Origin: an uncultured bacterium
GTDB lineage: Bacteria > Bacillota > Clostridia > UBA1381
Assembly (NCBI GenBank): GCA_905215805.1
Contig: CAJMRL010000003.1
Coordinates: forward strand, 1-64,000
DNA: 64,000 nucleotides
Direction: 5' to 3'
In this document: piece after piece, positions 36,552 through 45,006 of the stretch
Numbering within the stretch: position 1 is the stretch's first letter
Layout of the letters: each line of letters opens with the position of its first letter
Program-made: the position numbers and the translations under genes
Notes under the pieces: model-generated
Seen by the model: the letters and a program-made list of their open reading frames with translations, nothing else
The model's database searches: none
Told to the model about the DNA's origin: nothing

Positions 36552-36701
36552 ATGAGTATGAATAGAAAAAAACAGGAGTACAAAGTGTATGTAAATTTTA
36601 AAAGCAAAGATGAACAAGACAGAAGATATGCGCTGAACCGTAAGCTGGCAGGAATAATCAATCTTGAAGAAAACGGAGTGTGGCGGAATGCGATGCACTG
36701 A
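36552..36701 (+). CDS. Small basic protein (49 residues)
   Basis: AAAGGAAG lies just before the ATG at 36552. The product begins MSMNRKKQEYKVYVNFKSKD and is basic. The pattern of an opening beta-strand (YKVYVNFKSKDEQ) followed by a helix resembles short uncharacterised Clostridial proteins of about 50-60 residues. It lies between a terminator and the convergent P-type ATPase terminator. Coding potential rests on the RBS and composition only. Confidence 0.45.
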   Translation: MSMNRKKQEYKVYVNFKSKDEQDRRYALNRKLAGIINLEENGVWRNAMH

Positions 36702-36722
36702 GCATAAGCCGAAACCGGGCAT

Positions 36723-36751
36723 AAAAAACGGAGCGACATAATATCGCTCCG
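36723..36751 (-). terminator. Terminator of the P-type ATPase gene
   Basis: Perfect 8-bp stem CGGAGCGA (36729-36736, complement at 36744-36751). On the minus strand it is followed by TTTTTT at 36728-36723. Confidence 0.9.
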
Positions 36752-36758
36752 ATGTGAT

Positions 36759-39035
36759 TTATTGCTTTTTCGCCTTTACCGCTTTTGCCATTCTTGGAAT
36801 GTCAAGTATCAATGTTACAACCAGTCCCAGTACTATTATTCCCGTCATTACAGGCACATTTCCCGGTTCAGGTGCAGGTAGCTCCAGGAATGACGAGAAC
36901 AGAAGTATCGCCGCCGTGAAACCTACGATTGATATTACCGCAAGCGCCAGTCTGAATTTATTGAACGGCATACTTGCTTTTACAACACCCAACAGACTCA
37001 CAGCGCCTACCGTTAAGTAGATTATAAGCGATACCTGCGAATCCGAGATACCCATATTGAGGCTCAGTATATAGAGCACTATATAGCTTATCAGTATCGC
37101 GAGTGCGTTCGGCATTGCCGACCGCAGGGCATTGTTGAGGAAGGTACCATGCACTTGCTTGTCGTTCTGCTCAAATGACATGAAGAATGCCGGGAATCCT
37201 TCGATCACCGCATCTATAAGTGTTATCTGCAGCGGTATGAACGGAAAATCGGTGTTCAGGAATATACAGAGTATGCTTATAAGCACGGAATATATCGTTT
37301 TTATAAAGAACACACCGGCTGATTTTGTGAGGTTGTTTATAACTCTTCGTCCTTCGGCAATTACGTCCTTGAGTACGGAGAAGTCTGAATCGAGCAGAAC
37401 GAGCTGCGCTGTCTGTCTTGCCGCATCGCTGCCCTGTCCCACCGCGATCGAACAGTTTGCCTGCTTCATTGCGAGCAGGTCGTTGACTCCGTCGCCGGTC
37501 ATTGCTACGTTGTGCCCTGCCTTTTGCAGCTCCGACACAAGCATTTTTTTCTGGTTAGGTGTGACCCTGCCAAAGACTGTATATTTTAATGCCGCTTCGG
37601 GTATATCTTCATCTCTTACCTTTGTCATGTCAACAGCCATATGAGCATTGTCTATTCCGGCTCTCTGAGCGACAGCCGCGACTGTTGTGGGATCGTCGCC
37701 GGAGATGACCTTTACCGCGACACCTTGTTTATAGAAATACTGTATTGTTTCCTGTGCGTTTTTGCGTATCGGGTCGGTGAGTATCACTGCTGCAAGAAGC
37801 TCCACCTTTTCGGGATCGACTGAATTGGACGTGACTTCTTCGGCAAGACCTACGACCAGCACACGTTTTCCGCCTTCTGCCTCGTTTCTGAGTTTTGATG
37901 GCATTGTGCCCTTGCCGAGCTTTTCATATGCACCCATTACCATGGTTCTTCCGTCAGAAAGCATGACCGCGCTCCATTTCCTGTCGGAGGAAAACGGAAC
38001 GGTCGAGCTTACGGCAAATGTGTCGCCGCCTTCAAAGTAATCCTTGAGTGCATGGAAGGTTGAGTTATTGTCGGTCGTGTGGTGCACATAAGTGCTCATT
38101 AGCTTTGTCACGAGTTCTGTATCGTTGCTGCCGAGCGGGATGATCTTTTCGACTGCCATCTTGCCTTCAGTTATTGTGCCGGTCTTATCAAGACATATCA
38201 TATCACAGTGCGCAAGATTCTCAAGCGAAAACAAATCTTGGACGAGGATATTTTTCTTTGAAAGTTTTATGACGCCTGCCGCAAGTCCTATGGTTATCAG
38301 CAGTACAAGACCCTTCGGCAGCATTCCCAGAAGTGCCGCGGACGTGGAAACAACAGAATCATAGGGGATGTTGTTTCGTATCAGGAGAGCCTGTATAAAC
38401 ATGATCACTCCGACAGGTATGATTATGAAGCCGGTAAATTTTGTGACCTTGCGCATCGACTGCATAAGCTCTGATTTGGCAGACTTTGCTTTCTTGACTT
38501 CGTCAACGAGCTTGTTCGCATAGCTGTCCTCATTTGAACAGGTGATTTCGGCGGTGCATTTTCCGGCGATTACCGTACTTCCGGAAAGCAGCTTGTCCCC
38601 CGCTTTTTTGATTACCGGTTCCGATTCGCCTGTTAGGATTGCCTCGTTTACCTCTGCATAGCCGTCAAGCATGACGCTGTCGGCACATATCACTTCGCCG
38701 CTGTGCAGAAGCAGTATATCGCCCTTTTCGGCATCGTCCGGCATTATCTCGACCTCTTTGCCGTCCTTGAGTATCGTTACCGACGACATTGATAGCAGCG
38801 TCAGCTTTTCGATAAGCCGTTTCGCCTTTATCTCCTGAACAATGCCTATGACAGTGTTCAGCGCAATTATAAGGAAGAACAGCAGGTTCGACCATGCTCC
38901 GACAAGCGACAGAGCGACTGCGATGATAAAGTTAAGCAGATTGAAAAGGGTGCATACATTGTCCTTTAAGATCTGCGGTATAGTTTTCGCCGCGGAATTT
39001 TTTGGCTTGCGCGGCTTAGGTGTATTGGTTTGCAT
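36759..39035 (-). CDS. P-type ATPase, cation-transporting (HAD-IC)
   Basis: 758 residues with AAGGAG upstream of the ATG. All catalytic parts are there: actuator TGES (135-138), phosphorylation motif CLDKTGT with D283, the nucleotide domain, and TGDGVND in the P domain. The M4 ion-binding motif, PEGL in calcium-type pumps, reads PKGL at 240-243. It has about ten membrane helices. It lacks heavy-metal CXXC or His-rich N-terminal domains, so a light-cation or polyamine/unknown substrate is more likely. It is monocistronic, with its own terminator and a promoter bearing a perfect palindrome, suggesting control by a dimeric repressor. Confidence 0.9.
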   Translation of the reverse strand: MQTNTPKPRKPKNSAAKTIPQILKDNVCTLFNLLNFIIAVALSLVGAWSNLLFFLIIALNTVIGIVQEIKAKRLIEKLTLLSMSSVTILKDGKEVEIMPDDAEKGDILLLHSGEVICADSVMLDGYAEVNEAILTGESEPVIKKAGDKLLSGSTVIAGKCTAEITCSNEDSYANKLVDEVKKAKSAKSELMQSMRKVTKFTGFIIIPVGVIMFIQALLIRNNIPYDSVVSTSAALLGMLPKGLVLLITIGLAAGVIKLSKKNILVQDLFSLENLAHCDMICLDKTGTITEGKMAVEKIIPLGSNDTELVTKLMSTYVHHTTDNNSTFHALKDYFEGGDTFAVSSTVPFSSDRKWSAVMLSDGRTMVMGAYEKLGKGTMPSKLRNEAEGGKRVLVVGLAEEVTSNSVDPEKVELLAAVILTDPIRKNAQETIQYFYKQGVAVKVISGDDPTTVAAVAQRAGIDNAHMAVDMTKVRDEDIPEAALKYTVFGRVTPNQKKMLVSELQKAGHNVAMTGDGVNDLLAMKQANCSIAVGQGSDAARQTAQLVLLDSDFSVLKDVIAEGRRVINNLTKSAGVFFIKTIYSVLISILCIFLNTDFPFIPLQITLIDAVIEGFPAFFMSFEQNDKQVHGTFLNNALRSAMPNALAILISYIVLYILSLNMGISDSQVSLIIYLTVGAVSLLGVVKASMPFNKFRLALAVISIVGFTAAILLFSSFLELPAPEPGNVPVMTGIIVLGLVVTLILDIPRMAKAVKAKKQ

Positions 39036-39100
39036 TTTCTGAAAGCTCCTTTAATATATCTGAATTAATGCGCGATCCACGCGCCATTTTATATAATAAT

Positions 39101-39129
39101 ATACTAACATTTTTAATTAAAAATGTCAA
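39101..39129 (-). promoter_or_regulatory. Sigma-A promoter with embedded 20-bp palindrome
   Basis: On the minus strand TTGACA (39129-39124), a 17-nt spacer and TAGTAT (39106-39101). Bases 39107-39126 form a perfect 20-bp palindrome (half-site ACATTTTTAA) that fills the spacer and enters the -35 box. A dimeric repressor bound there would block RNA polymerase; the regulator is unknown. Confidence 0.7.
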
Positions 39130-39210
39130 TCCCGTATATATACAATATTTATTGTTTTTTATCGTATTTAATTTACTTTTTAAATATGATAAATATCTCC
39201 TATAAGTGTA

Positions 39211-39329
39211 TATCCATTGTCCGTTGCTTGACAATGGATATATTTTTGTATACAATAAAAATATATAATGGGACGGAGCTAAAAGAGAAACTTTATACCA
39301 TTCGCCGAAACCTTTGAAGGTATAAAGTT
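39211..39329. other. Two perfect hairpins between GH31 and ATPase genes
   Basis: The first has 11-bp arms at 39211-39221 and 39230-39240, followed on the plus strand by TATTTTTG. The second has 11-bp arms (AACTTTATACC and its complement) at 39289-39299 and 39319-39329. The second may end the GH31 transcript on the minus strand. The first has its T-run on the plus strand, where no gene is seen. The rest of 39036-39355 holds only the ATPase promoter. Confidence 0.6.
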
Positions 39330-39355
39330 CATATAAATTATACTTTTCTCATGGT

Positions 39356-41329
39356 TTATTTTATTCTTTCATACACAGGCATTATATCTATCGGTGTGGG
39401 AGCAGTTATTGTTCTTTCGCCTTCAAAAATATTACCGCTGTGTATATCTTTCCAGCTGCCTTGCGGAAGATATACTTCCCGTTCTTTCATTCCCTGATAT
39501 AATACCGGCGCAACAAGGTATTTCGAGCCGAACATGTACTGGTCATCAATATCCCAGCACTTCTCATCCTCCGGGAACTCGTAAAACATTGTGCGTATTA
39601 CCGGAGAACCGTTTTGACTTGCCTCGTCCATAACCGATTTTATGTAGTCCTTCATGCCGAGACGTATATCGAGGTATTTTTTCAGTATCTCATATACATC
39701 TTCGCCATAACTCCAAAGCTCGTTCGGTCTTCCGGTCTCCGAAAATCCGCCGCCGTAATCAAGGTCGGATAAATTAGGGATATCATGCGGACCTCTGTCG
39801 CCGTGCATTCTCAGCACCGGACAGAATGCCGAAAACTGAAACCAGCGTATAAGAAGCTCGTTAAAATGCTCATCTCTTACATCACCGAAAAATCCGCCTG
39901 TATCGGACACCCACCAAGGTATTCCCGCCATTCCTATATTGAGTCCGGCACTGAGCTGGTCGTGGAGCGATACAAAATTCGATTTTATATCACCCGACCA
40001 AACGAGCGCGGCATATTTCTGGCTTCCCGCCCAAGCACATCTTAAGAGATTTACTATATCTGTCTGCCCTTCAGCTTTCATTCCCTCATAGAATGCTCTC
40101 GCATGTTCTTTTGGATAGCAGTTTCCGACCTTCAGCGCCGGGCCGGTATAATGTCTGTAATTTTCGTGATCATATGCACTATACTCCGGCTCAGCTTCAT
40201 CAAGCCAAAACATGTCTATGTTGTTTTTATAATAATTTTCCTTTACTTTGCTCCATATAAATTCCCGAGCCTCAGGATTTAACGCATCGTATATAACTGT
40301 ATCTCCCTGGAAATCAAAACATTGTGCAGAACCGCGTTCTGTCCTTATCAAAAGGCCTTTATCCTGCATTTCTTTGAAATTAACACTTTTTTTATCAACT
40401 GTAGGCCATATTGAGACCATGCACCTGACTCCCATTTCTCTGAGCTCATCAGCCATCGCCTTCGAGTCCGGCCAGTATTTTGGATCAAAACTCCAGTCAC
40501 CCTGTCTTATCCAATGAAAGAAATCTATAACTATAATATCGAGCGGTATTCCTCGGCGCTTATACTCACGTGCGACTTCCAAAACTTCATCCTGAGTCCT
40601 GTAACGCAGCTTGCACTGCCAAAGTCCAAGAGCATTTTCAGGGAACTCCGGAGCACGGCCCGTTACCTCTGTATAGTTTTCTATAAGCTTTTTTGGTGTA
40701 TCGTCAGCAGTTATCCAATAGTCAAGCTCATCGGATAAATTACTGTGCCATTGAGTGTAGTTAGCGCCGAACATGACCTCACCGATACCCGCATTGTTCC
40801 ACAAAAATCCGTAGCCTTTGTTAGAAATATAAAACGGCACACTTATCTGTGAATTGCGCTGAGCAAGCTCAAGGATGCATCCCTTCAGATCAAGATTAGG
40901 CTGCTGATACTGTCCCATTCCGTATATCTTCTCGCCTTTATTTGCTTCAAAGCGTACTGTGATGCTGTAGTCATTCCCGCTTACCGGTTTGAACTCGCGC
41001 GCCGTTATTTTCATGCTTGGACTGTGATCATTTGCTCCACGGAAATCTCTGTAATATTCTTTAAGTATGAGTTGTTCTCCGCTGTAGAATTCTATCCAGC
41101 CGGACTTGAAAAACATGCAGCTTATTTTTCCGTTTTTGATAACAGCACCTTCTTCGGTGATCGTTACTTCCGCCTTTGTCTCGGTCGCAGACAGTGCGTT
41201 ATCGCTGCCGTTAAACTCTGCATTCTGTGTAGCTCTGACACGCAGTGCGTTGGTACCCCATGCCTCTATCATAACTGTTTCGTTTCCTTGCTTGGCTATG
41301 AGCTTGTTGTTTTTATCAAAAAAATACAT
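39356..41329 (-). CDS. GH31 glycoside hydrolase (alpha-xylosidase/alpha-glucosidase type)
   Basis: 657 residues, strong GGAGG before the ATG. No signal peptide, so cytoplasmic. N-terminal beta-sandwich (about 1-220), then the barrel: IPLDIIVIDFFHW, nucleophile D377 in FWLDEAEPE, and acid/base candidate D447 in WSGDIKSNF, followed by GIPWWVSDTGGFFG. GH31 enzymes remove alpha-linked glucose or xylose; the FWLDEAEPE signature resembles YicI-like alpha-xylosidases and several related subgroups. It is transcribed divergently from an AraC regulator, which probably controls it in response to the oligosaccharide. No transporter is next to it, so the sugar must enter by one encoded elsewhere. Confidence 0.92.
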   Translation of the reverse strand: MYFFDKNNKLIAKQGNETVMIEAWGTNALRVRATQNAEFNGSDNALSATETKAEVTITEEGAVIKNGKISCMFFKSGWIEFYSGEQLILKEYYRDFRGANDHSPSMKITAREFKPVSGNDYSITVRFEANKGEKIYGMGQYQQPNLDLKGCILELAQRNSQISVPFYISNKGYGFLWNNAGIGEVMFGANYTQWHSNLSDELDYWITADDTPKKLIENYTEVTGRAPEFPENALGLWQCKLRYRTQDEVLEVAREYKRRGIPLDIIVIDFFHWIRQGDWSFDPKYWPDSKAMADELREMGVRCMVSIWPTVDKKSVNFKEMQDKGLLIRTERGSAQCFDFQGDTVIYDALNPEAREFIWSKVKENYYKNNIDMFWLDEAEPEYSAYDHENYRHYTGPALKVGNCYPKEHARAFYEGMKAEGQTDIVNLLRCAWAGSQKYAALVWSGDIKSNFVSLHDQLSAGLNIGMAGIPWWVSDTGGFFGDVRDEHFNELLIRWFQFSAFCPVLRMHGDRGPHDIPNLSDLDYGGGFSETGRPNELWSYGEDVYEILKKYLDIRLGMKDYIKSVMDEASQNGSPVIRTMFYEFPEDEKCWDIDDQYMFGSKYLVAPVLYQGMKEREVYLPQGSWKDIHSGNIFEGERTITAPTPIDIMPVYERIK

Positions 41330-41454
41330 ATTAACCTCCTATGCAGTATTTACATTGCGCAACATATATGATATAATATGATTATATTAAAAATATACGC
41401 AAATTTCTATAACAATTTTGACGATTTATAAAACGATATTGACGAGGTTATATT

Positions 41455-42315
41455 ATGAGAAGGGATTTACTCGATGAGCATGTGATGCACGGCACCATAG
41501 GTTTCCCGGTTGGGATATATGATGTTTTTAAAGAGAGTGCAGACGGCGTTATATTTACCGTTCACTATCATAGGGAACTTGAATTGTTCATCGCGGAAAA
41601 AAGAGGTATCAGACTGCAGCTTGAAGGCGAAACATATGATCTTGAAGCAGGACAAGGGATGTTTATAAATTCAGGCATTCTGCATTCTACTTTCACATCT
41701 GAAAATGATTTTAAATTTCTTGCGATCGTTTTTACTCCGGAGTTTATATCTCCGAAAAATGAGGAATTATACGAAAAATATATCAGGCCTATAATAAAAG
41801 GACAAGTGTCATTCCCGGTTTTGCTAAGCGATGAGGCTATAGGACTTGCGCGCGGGATAAATGAGAGGTTTAAAGAAAAGAAGCGAGGTTACGAGCTTTA
41901 TATAAAAAGCGATCTTACACGTATAATGGCGGAAATTGCCGAAGCTTCTGTGAACATCGGAAATTACAAAAAAGATACAAAGACCGATAACATTAAAAGT
42001 ACGCTTGACTTTATACATATGTATTATCAAAAAGCGATAACTCTTCAGGATCTGGCGGAACACGCACATATGAGCAGGGAATATTTGTGCCGTGTATTCA
42101 AAGAGGTATCCGATATCTCACCTATCACTTATTTAAACAGGTACAGGATAATGAAGAGTGCAGAAATGCTGCGAAACAGCCAAAAGAGCATATCAGAGAC
42201 CGCGATTGAATGCGGATTTAACGGCAGCAGTTATTTCAATAAACTTTTTTTGCGTTTTATGAAATGCACGCCGGGTGAATACCGTAAAATGTATCGGAAC
42301 ACAAATCCAAATTGA
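41455..42315 (+). CDS. AraC-family transcriptional regulator, divergent from GH31
   Basis: 286 residues; GAGGT precedes the ATG. N-terminal cupin-like sensor (VHYHRELELFIAEKRG, then LEAGQGMFINSGILHS) and a C-terminal pair of helix-turn-helices (TLQDLAEHAHMSREYLCRVF and the family ending SGSYFNKLFLRFMKCTPGEYR type). The arrangement with the glycosidase on the other strand, 125 nt away, is the usual one for a local activator of sugar use. Two TTGACGA copies at about 41418 and 41439 might be part of its binding region, but this is only a suggestion. Confidence 0.9.
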   Translation: MRRDLLDEHVMHGTIGFPVGIYDVFKESADGVIFTVHYHRELELFIAEKRGIRLQLEGETYDLEAGQGMFINSGILHSTFTSENDFKFLAIVFTPEFISPKNEELYEKYIRPIIKGQVSFPVLLSDEAIGLARGINERFKEKKRGYELYIKSDLTRIMAEIAEASVNIGNYKKDTKTDNIKSTLDFIHMYYQKAITLQDLAEHAHMSREYLCRVFKEVSDISPITYLNRYRIMKSAEMLRNSQKSISETAIECGFNGSSYFNKLFLRFMKCTPGEYRKMYRNTNPN

Positions 42316-42402
42316 TAACAGGCGGTTTATTTGTTCTTATTATGTAAAGACGTGGTAAATTAGAAATTAAATATGAATAGGCTTATAATTATTCTTGGAT
42401 AG

Positions 42403-43194
42403 TTACATTTTGATAGTCAAAAAATATGGTCTATACAGGGTAGGTGCGGTTGAACCTACGCATTCCTTATTAGGGATACAGAAGTCATAGGAGGGGATAA
42501 GCAGCTGCACACGACGTTCGAGTTTAATTATAGAGAATATTCCCAAGGAAACAAATACGCGTTTTGCTTCGTTGCCGGATACTATAGCATCGTCAAACAC
42601 ACGGCACACCGATTCAGGTACGGAAGCTATATCAAAGTCATCATCACAGCAGCAGCTGCGCTTATCGCGTACATCCACTATTTTTGCGCCCAGTGTTATA
42701 GGGTCAACAACTTCAACAACAGCGTGTGGCATATTTGTTTTTTTCCAAAGCTGAGGGTCGAAGGCGTCTTCCTTGTACTTACTTTCAAATACCTTTGCAT
42801 TTCCCTCGGAGCCGAAAAGAATTACCTTCTTATCGAAAGTGCTGAGTCCTTCAACGGTTGCCGGCCTTCCCACTCCCGTAAATACCGCAAGAGTTATGCG
42901 GAAGAAATATTTTAAGTCTACCGAATAAAATCCACGGTTGAACGGCACAGGCTCAATGTCTGAAAATACCCATATTATCTCCGCTTTGGTACATTTTACG
43001 TTGATAGCTCTGTCAATAATATCCTGGCAGGCAGCGGTGAAATATACACGAATATTTTCCAGACAATCCTTATCCCGGCAGCTATCATATATTTTATCTG
43101 TATGTATGCACACTGCTTCACGGAAGTCGGTGCCGCATTCAGGCCGCTGATTAGGCTTGCAGCAGTCGTTATTATCGAATTTTTTCTCTGACAT
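42403..43194 (-). CDS. Conserved Clostridial protein of unknown function, possibly altered 3' end
   Basis: 263 residues, AAAGGAG before the ATG. Polar, with Cys-rich spots: DNDCCKPNQRPECG near the start, SCRDKDCLENIRVY, and RSCCCDDDFDIASVPESVCR in the middle. I recognise it as a protein type common in spore-forming Clostridia (the VCI-T-K-YDSCRDKDCLE region), without known function. The last 17 residues (GSTAPTLYRPYFLTIKM) are encoded partly by the 32-nt repeat also found at 4077. Homologues I recall continue with another acidic tail after CIPxKEC, so the natural 3' end may have been replaced; that comparison is from memory. Confidence 0.75.
   Translation of the reverse strand: MSEKKFDNNDCCKPNQRPECGTDFREAVCIHTDKIYDSCRDKDCLENIRVYFTAACQDIIDRAINVKCTKAEIIWVFSDIEPVPFNRGFYSVDLKYFFRITLAVFTGVGRPATVEGLSTFDKKVILFGSEGNAKVFESKYKEDAFDPQLWKKTNMPHAVVEVVDPITLGAKIVDVRDKRSCCCDDDFDIASVPESVCRVFDDAIVSGNEAKRVFVSLGIFSIIKLERRVQLLIPSYDFCIPNKECVGSTAPTLYRPYFLTIKM
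42420..42451. repeat. Copy 2 of the 32-nt dispersed repeat
   Basis: Differs from 4077-4108 at two of 32 positions. Here it lies inside the 3' end of a coding region on the minus strand and is followed by a different sequence, with a short inverted repeat GTAGGT/ACCTAC. Confidence 0.7.
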
Positions 43195-43360
43195 AAAAAC
43201 ACTCCTTTCAGGTTTAGGGCAATTACTTTAATGCCCACGGGATTTTCCCTATGCCGTATAATATGAGAACCCTTATAAAAGTGTTACACGCAAAATATCT
43301 GCGTATGTAAAAGTAACAAAAAAACGACAAAAATAGCATTTAGATTGTGAAGAATTTAAC

Positions 43361-43389
43361 TTGACACTTTTTGTAACGGGTGGTATAAT
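43361..43389 (+). promoter_or_regulatory. Perfect-consensus sigma-A promoter of the ATP synthase operon
   Basis: TTGACA at 43361-43366, a 17-nt spacer and TATAAT at 43384-43389. Transcription should start near 43396, about 100 nt before atpB. Confidence 0.9.
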
Positions 43390-43399
43390 ACTAAACAAG

Positions 43400-43456
43400 A
43401 AAAGCCGATACAATGATGTACCGAATAAGAGGGGGCAGAGTAGTATCGGCTTTTTT
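43400..43456 (+). terminator. Intrinsic terminator in the atp leader (attenuator candidate)
   Basis: Perfect 12-bp arms (AAAAGCCGATAC at 43400-43411, complement at 43443-43454) with a 31-nt loop and a T6 tail (43451-43456). It begins only about 4 nt after the expected transcription start and ends 41 nt before atpB. No gene lies between promoter and hairpin. Confidence 0.85.
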
Positions 43457-43497
43457 ATGCACAAAAATATACATTTAGCGAAAAGGAGGTGCATTGC

Positions 43498-44184
43498 ATG
43501 GAGGAGCTTGTAACCGAAATTAATGAGAAGCTTAACGTGCAGGACGCATTTACCATTCCGGTTCTGGGCGGTATACATGTGACAGAAACGGTTGTGGTAA
43601 TGTGGATCATTATGGCTGTTATGATTATAGCGGCTTTTCTGCTTACACGCAATCTAAAGGTTACCGATTGCTCAAAAAGGCAGCTTCTTCTTGAGGCGGG
43701 ATACAAATGGCTCTATAATTTTTTCTATGACTTGATAGGAGAAAGAGGAAAACGCTATATTCCATATCTTATGACGATAATCATATTTATCGGTATAGCA
43801 AATTTGTTTGGAATATTCGGCGTAAAGCCGCCTACAAAGGACGTCAGTCTTACAGGAGTATTGGCAGTGTTTACAATAGTGCTTGTTCAGTATGCGTCTA
43901 TCCATCAGCGGGGTATAAAGGGATATTTTAAAACCTACGCGGAGCCGGTGCCTATTGTTGCGCCGATCAATGTATTGGAGCTTGTTATTAAGCCTCTTTC
44001 GCTTTGTATGCGATTGTTCGGCAATGTGCTCGGAGCGTTTATAATTATGGCGCTTATCGAGTATGTGATCCCGGTGGTTATTCCTCCGGTGTTCAGCCTG
44101 TATTTTGATTTCTTTGACGGAATGATTCAGGCATATGTATTTACGTTTTTAACGGCGCTTTACATAAAGGAAGCCGTTGAATAA
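43498..44184 (+). CDS. atpB: ATP synthase F0 subunit a
   Basis: 228 residues from the ATG at 43498, with AAAGGAGGT seven nt upstream; a GTG at 43489 lies inside the RBS. Five or so membrane helices; the essential Arg of the proton half-channels is in SLCMRLFGNVLGAF near residue 175. Subunit a carries ions to and from the c-ring. First gene of the operon; no atpI precedes it. Synthesis is likely affected by the leader terminator. Confidence 0.95.
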   Translation: MEELVTEINEKLNVQDAFTIPVLGGIHVTETVVVMWIIMAVMIIAAFLLTRNLKVTDCSKRQLLLEAGYKWLYNFFYDLIGERGKRYIPYLMTIIIFIGIANLFGIFGVKPPTKDVSLTGVLAVFTIVLVQYASIHQRGIKGYFKTYAEPVPIVAPINVLELVIKPLSLCMRLFGNVLGAFIIMALIEYVIPVVIPPVFSLYFDFFDGMIQAYVFTFLTALYIKEAVE

Positions 44185-44260
44185 TTATAATTAATAAGCG
44201 GATATAAGGACGAAATATTTGCTCCTTAGAAATGCCGCGAGAGGAAAAGGAGATTTTATT

Positions 44261-44485
44261 ATGGATACATTAGCTTTTATAGGTGCAGGTTTGGCAGTTG
44301 CTCTTCCTTGTTTGGGTGCAGGTATTGGTATAGGTCTTGCTACATCAAAGGCAGTAGAGGCTATAGCAAGACAGCCGGAAGCTGACTCGAAAATAACAAA
44401 GAACCTTCTTCTCGGAAGCGCTTTGGCAGAAGCAACAGCTATTTACGGATTTGTTACGGCAATATTGGTTATCTTATTTAAATAA
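44261..44485 (+). CDS. atpE: ATP synthase F0 subunit c
   Basis: 74 residues from the ATG at 44261 (AAAAGGAG upstream); the frame is open further back but without a start signal. Two helices joined by the polar loop ARQPEA; the ion-binding Glu is in LAEATAIYG (E56). The Gln and Ser that accompany it in sodium-binding rings are Ile and Ala here (GIGIG, EAT), so proton coupling is more likely. The protein forms the rotating ring. Confidence 0.95.
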   Translation: MDTLAFIGAGLAVALPCLGAGIGIGLATSKAVEAIARQPEADSKITKNLLLGSALAEATAIYGFVTAILVILFK

Positions 44486-44517
44486 TATAGGCTTTTTGGA
44501 AGGAGGGCGGATAAGAG

Positions 44518-45006
44518 ATGCTCAGAATTGACCCATGGAACGTTTTGTTCATAGTCATTAACCTGCTTGTTCTCTATCTGTTTATGAAGCTTTTCCTGTT
44601 TAAGCCGATAAAAAGCGTTATTGACAAGCGCGAAGCTATGATACGTGAGAGCCTAAACCAGGCGGAGGATTCGAAGCTTAAAGCAAACGAGCTGCTTGAG
44701 AAGCGTCAAAAGGAGCTTTCGGGAGTTATGGCGGAATCCTCAGAGCTTATGGAAAAAGCAAAAACCAACGCTCAGAATGAATACAACCGCATAATTTCAG
44801 GCGCTAACGAAGAAGCCGGAACTATTCTTAAGCAGGCACGCGCACAGGCTAAGTCTGAGCATGACAGCGCGATTGCCGGAGCGAAGGAAGAAATTGCTGA
44901 GCTGGCTATGGCAGCTGCGGAAAAAATTCTTTCGGGAAGCGCCGGAGAACAGCTTGACAAAAGTATATATAACGATTTTTTGTCGGAAAAGGGTGAGAAT
45001 AAATGA
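44518..45006 (+). CDS. atpF: ATP synthase F0 subunit b
   Basis: 162 residues; GGAAGGAGGG upstream. One N-terminal membrane helix (VLFIVINLLVLYLFMKLFLF), then a long charged helix (about 35-155) that dimerises as the peripheral stalk holding F1. It overlaps the delta gene by 4 nt (ATGA). Confidence 0.93.
   Translation: MLRIDPWNVLFIVINLLVLYLFMKLFLFKPIKSVIDKREAMIRESLNQAEDSKLKANELLEKRQKELSGVMAESSELMEKAKTNAQNEYNRIISGANEEAGTILKQARAQAKSEHDSAIAGAKEEIAELAMAAAEKILSGSAGEQLDKSIYNDFLSEKGENK

Noticed and set aside
37132..38364. Several plus-strand frames of 60-170 codons inside the P-type ATPase region
   Set aside because: All are antisense to the ATPase gene, without RBS or family motifs.
42403..43194. 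Spore-coat or sporulation-sigma control of the Cys-containing protein
   Set aside because: A CATATTATA string upstream could be a late-sporulation -10 box, but no matching -35 was convincing and the protein family function is unknown.
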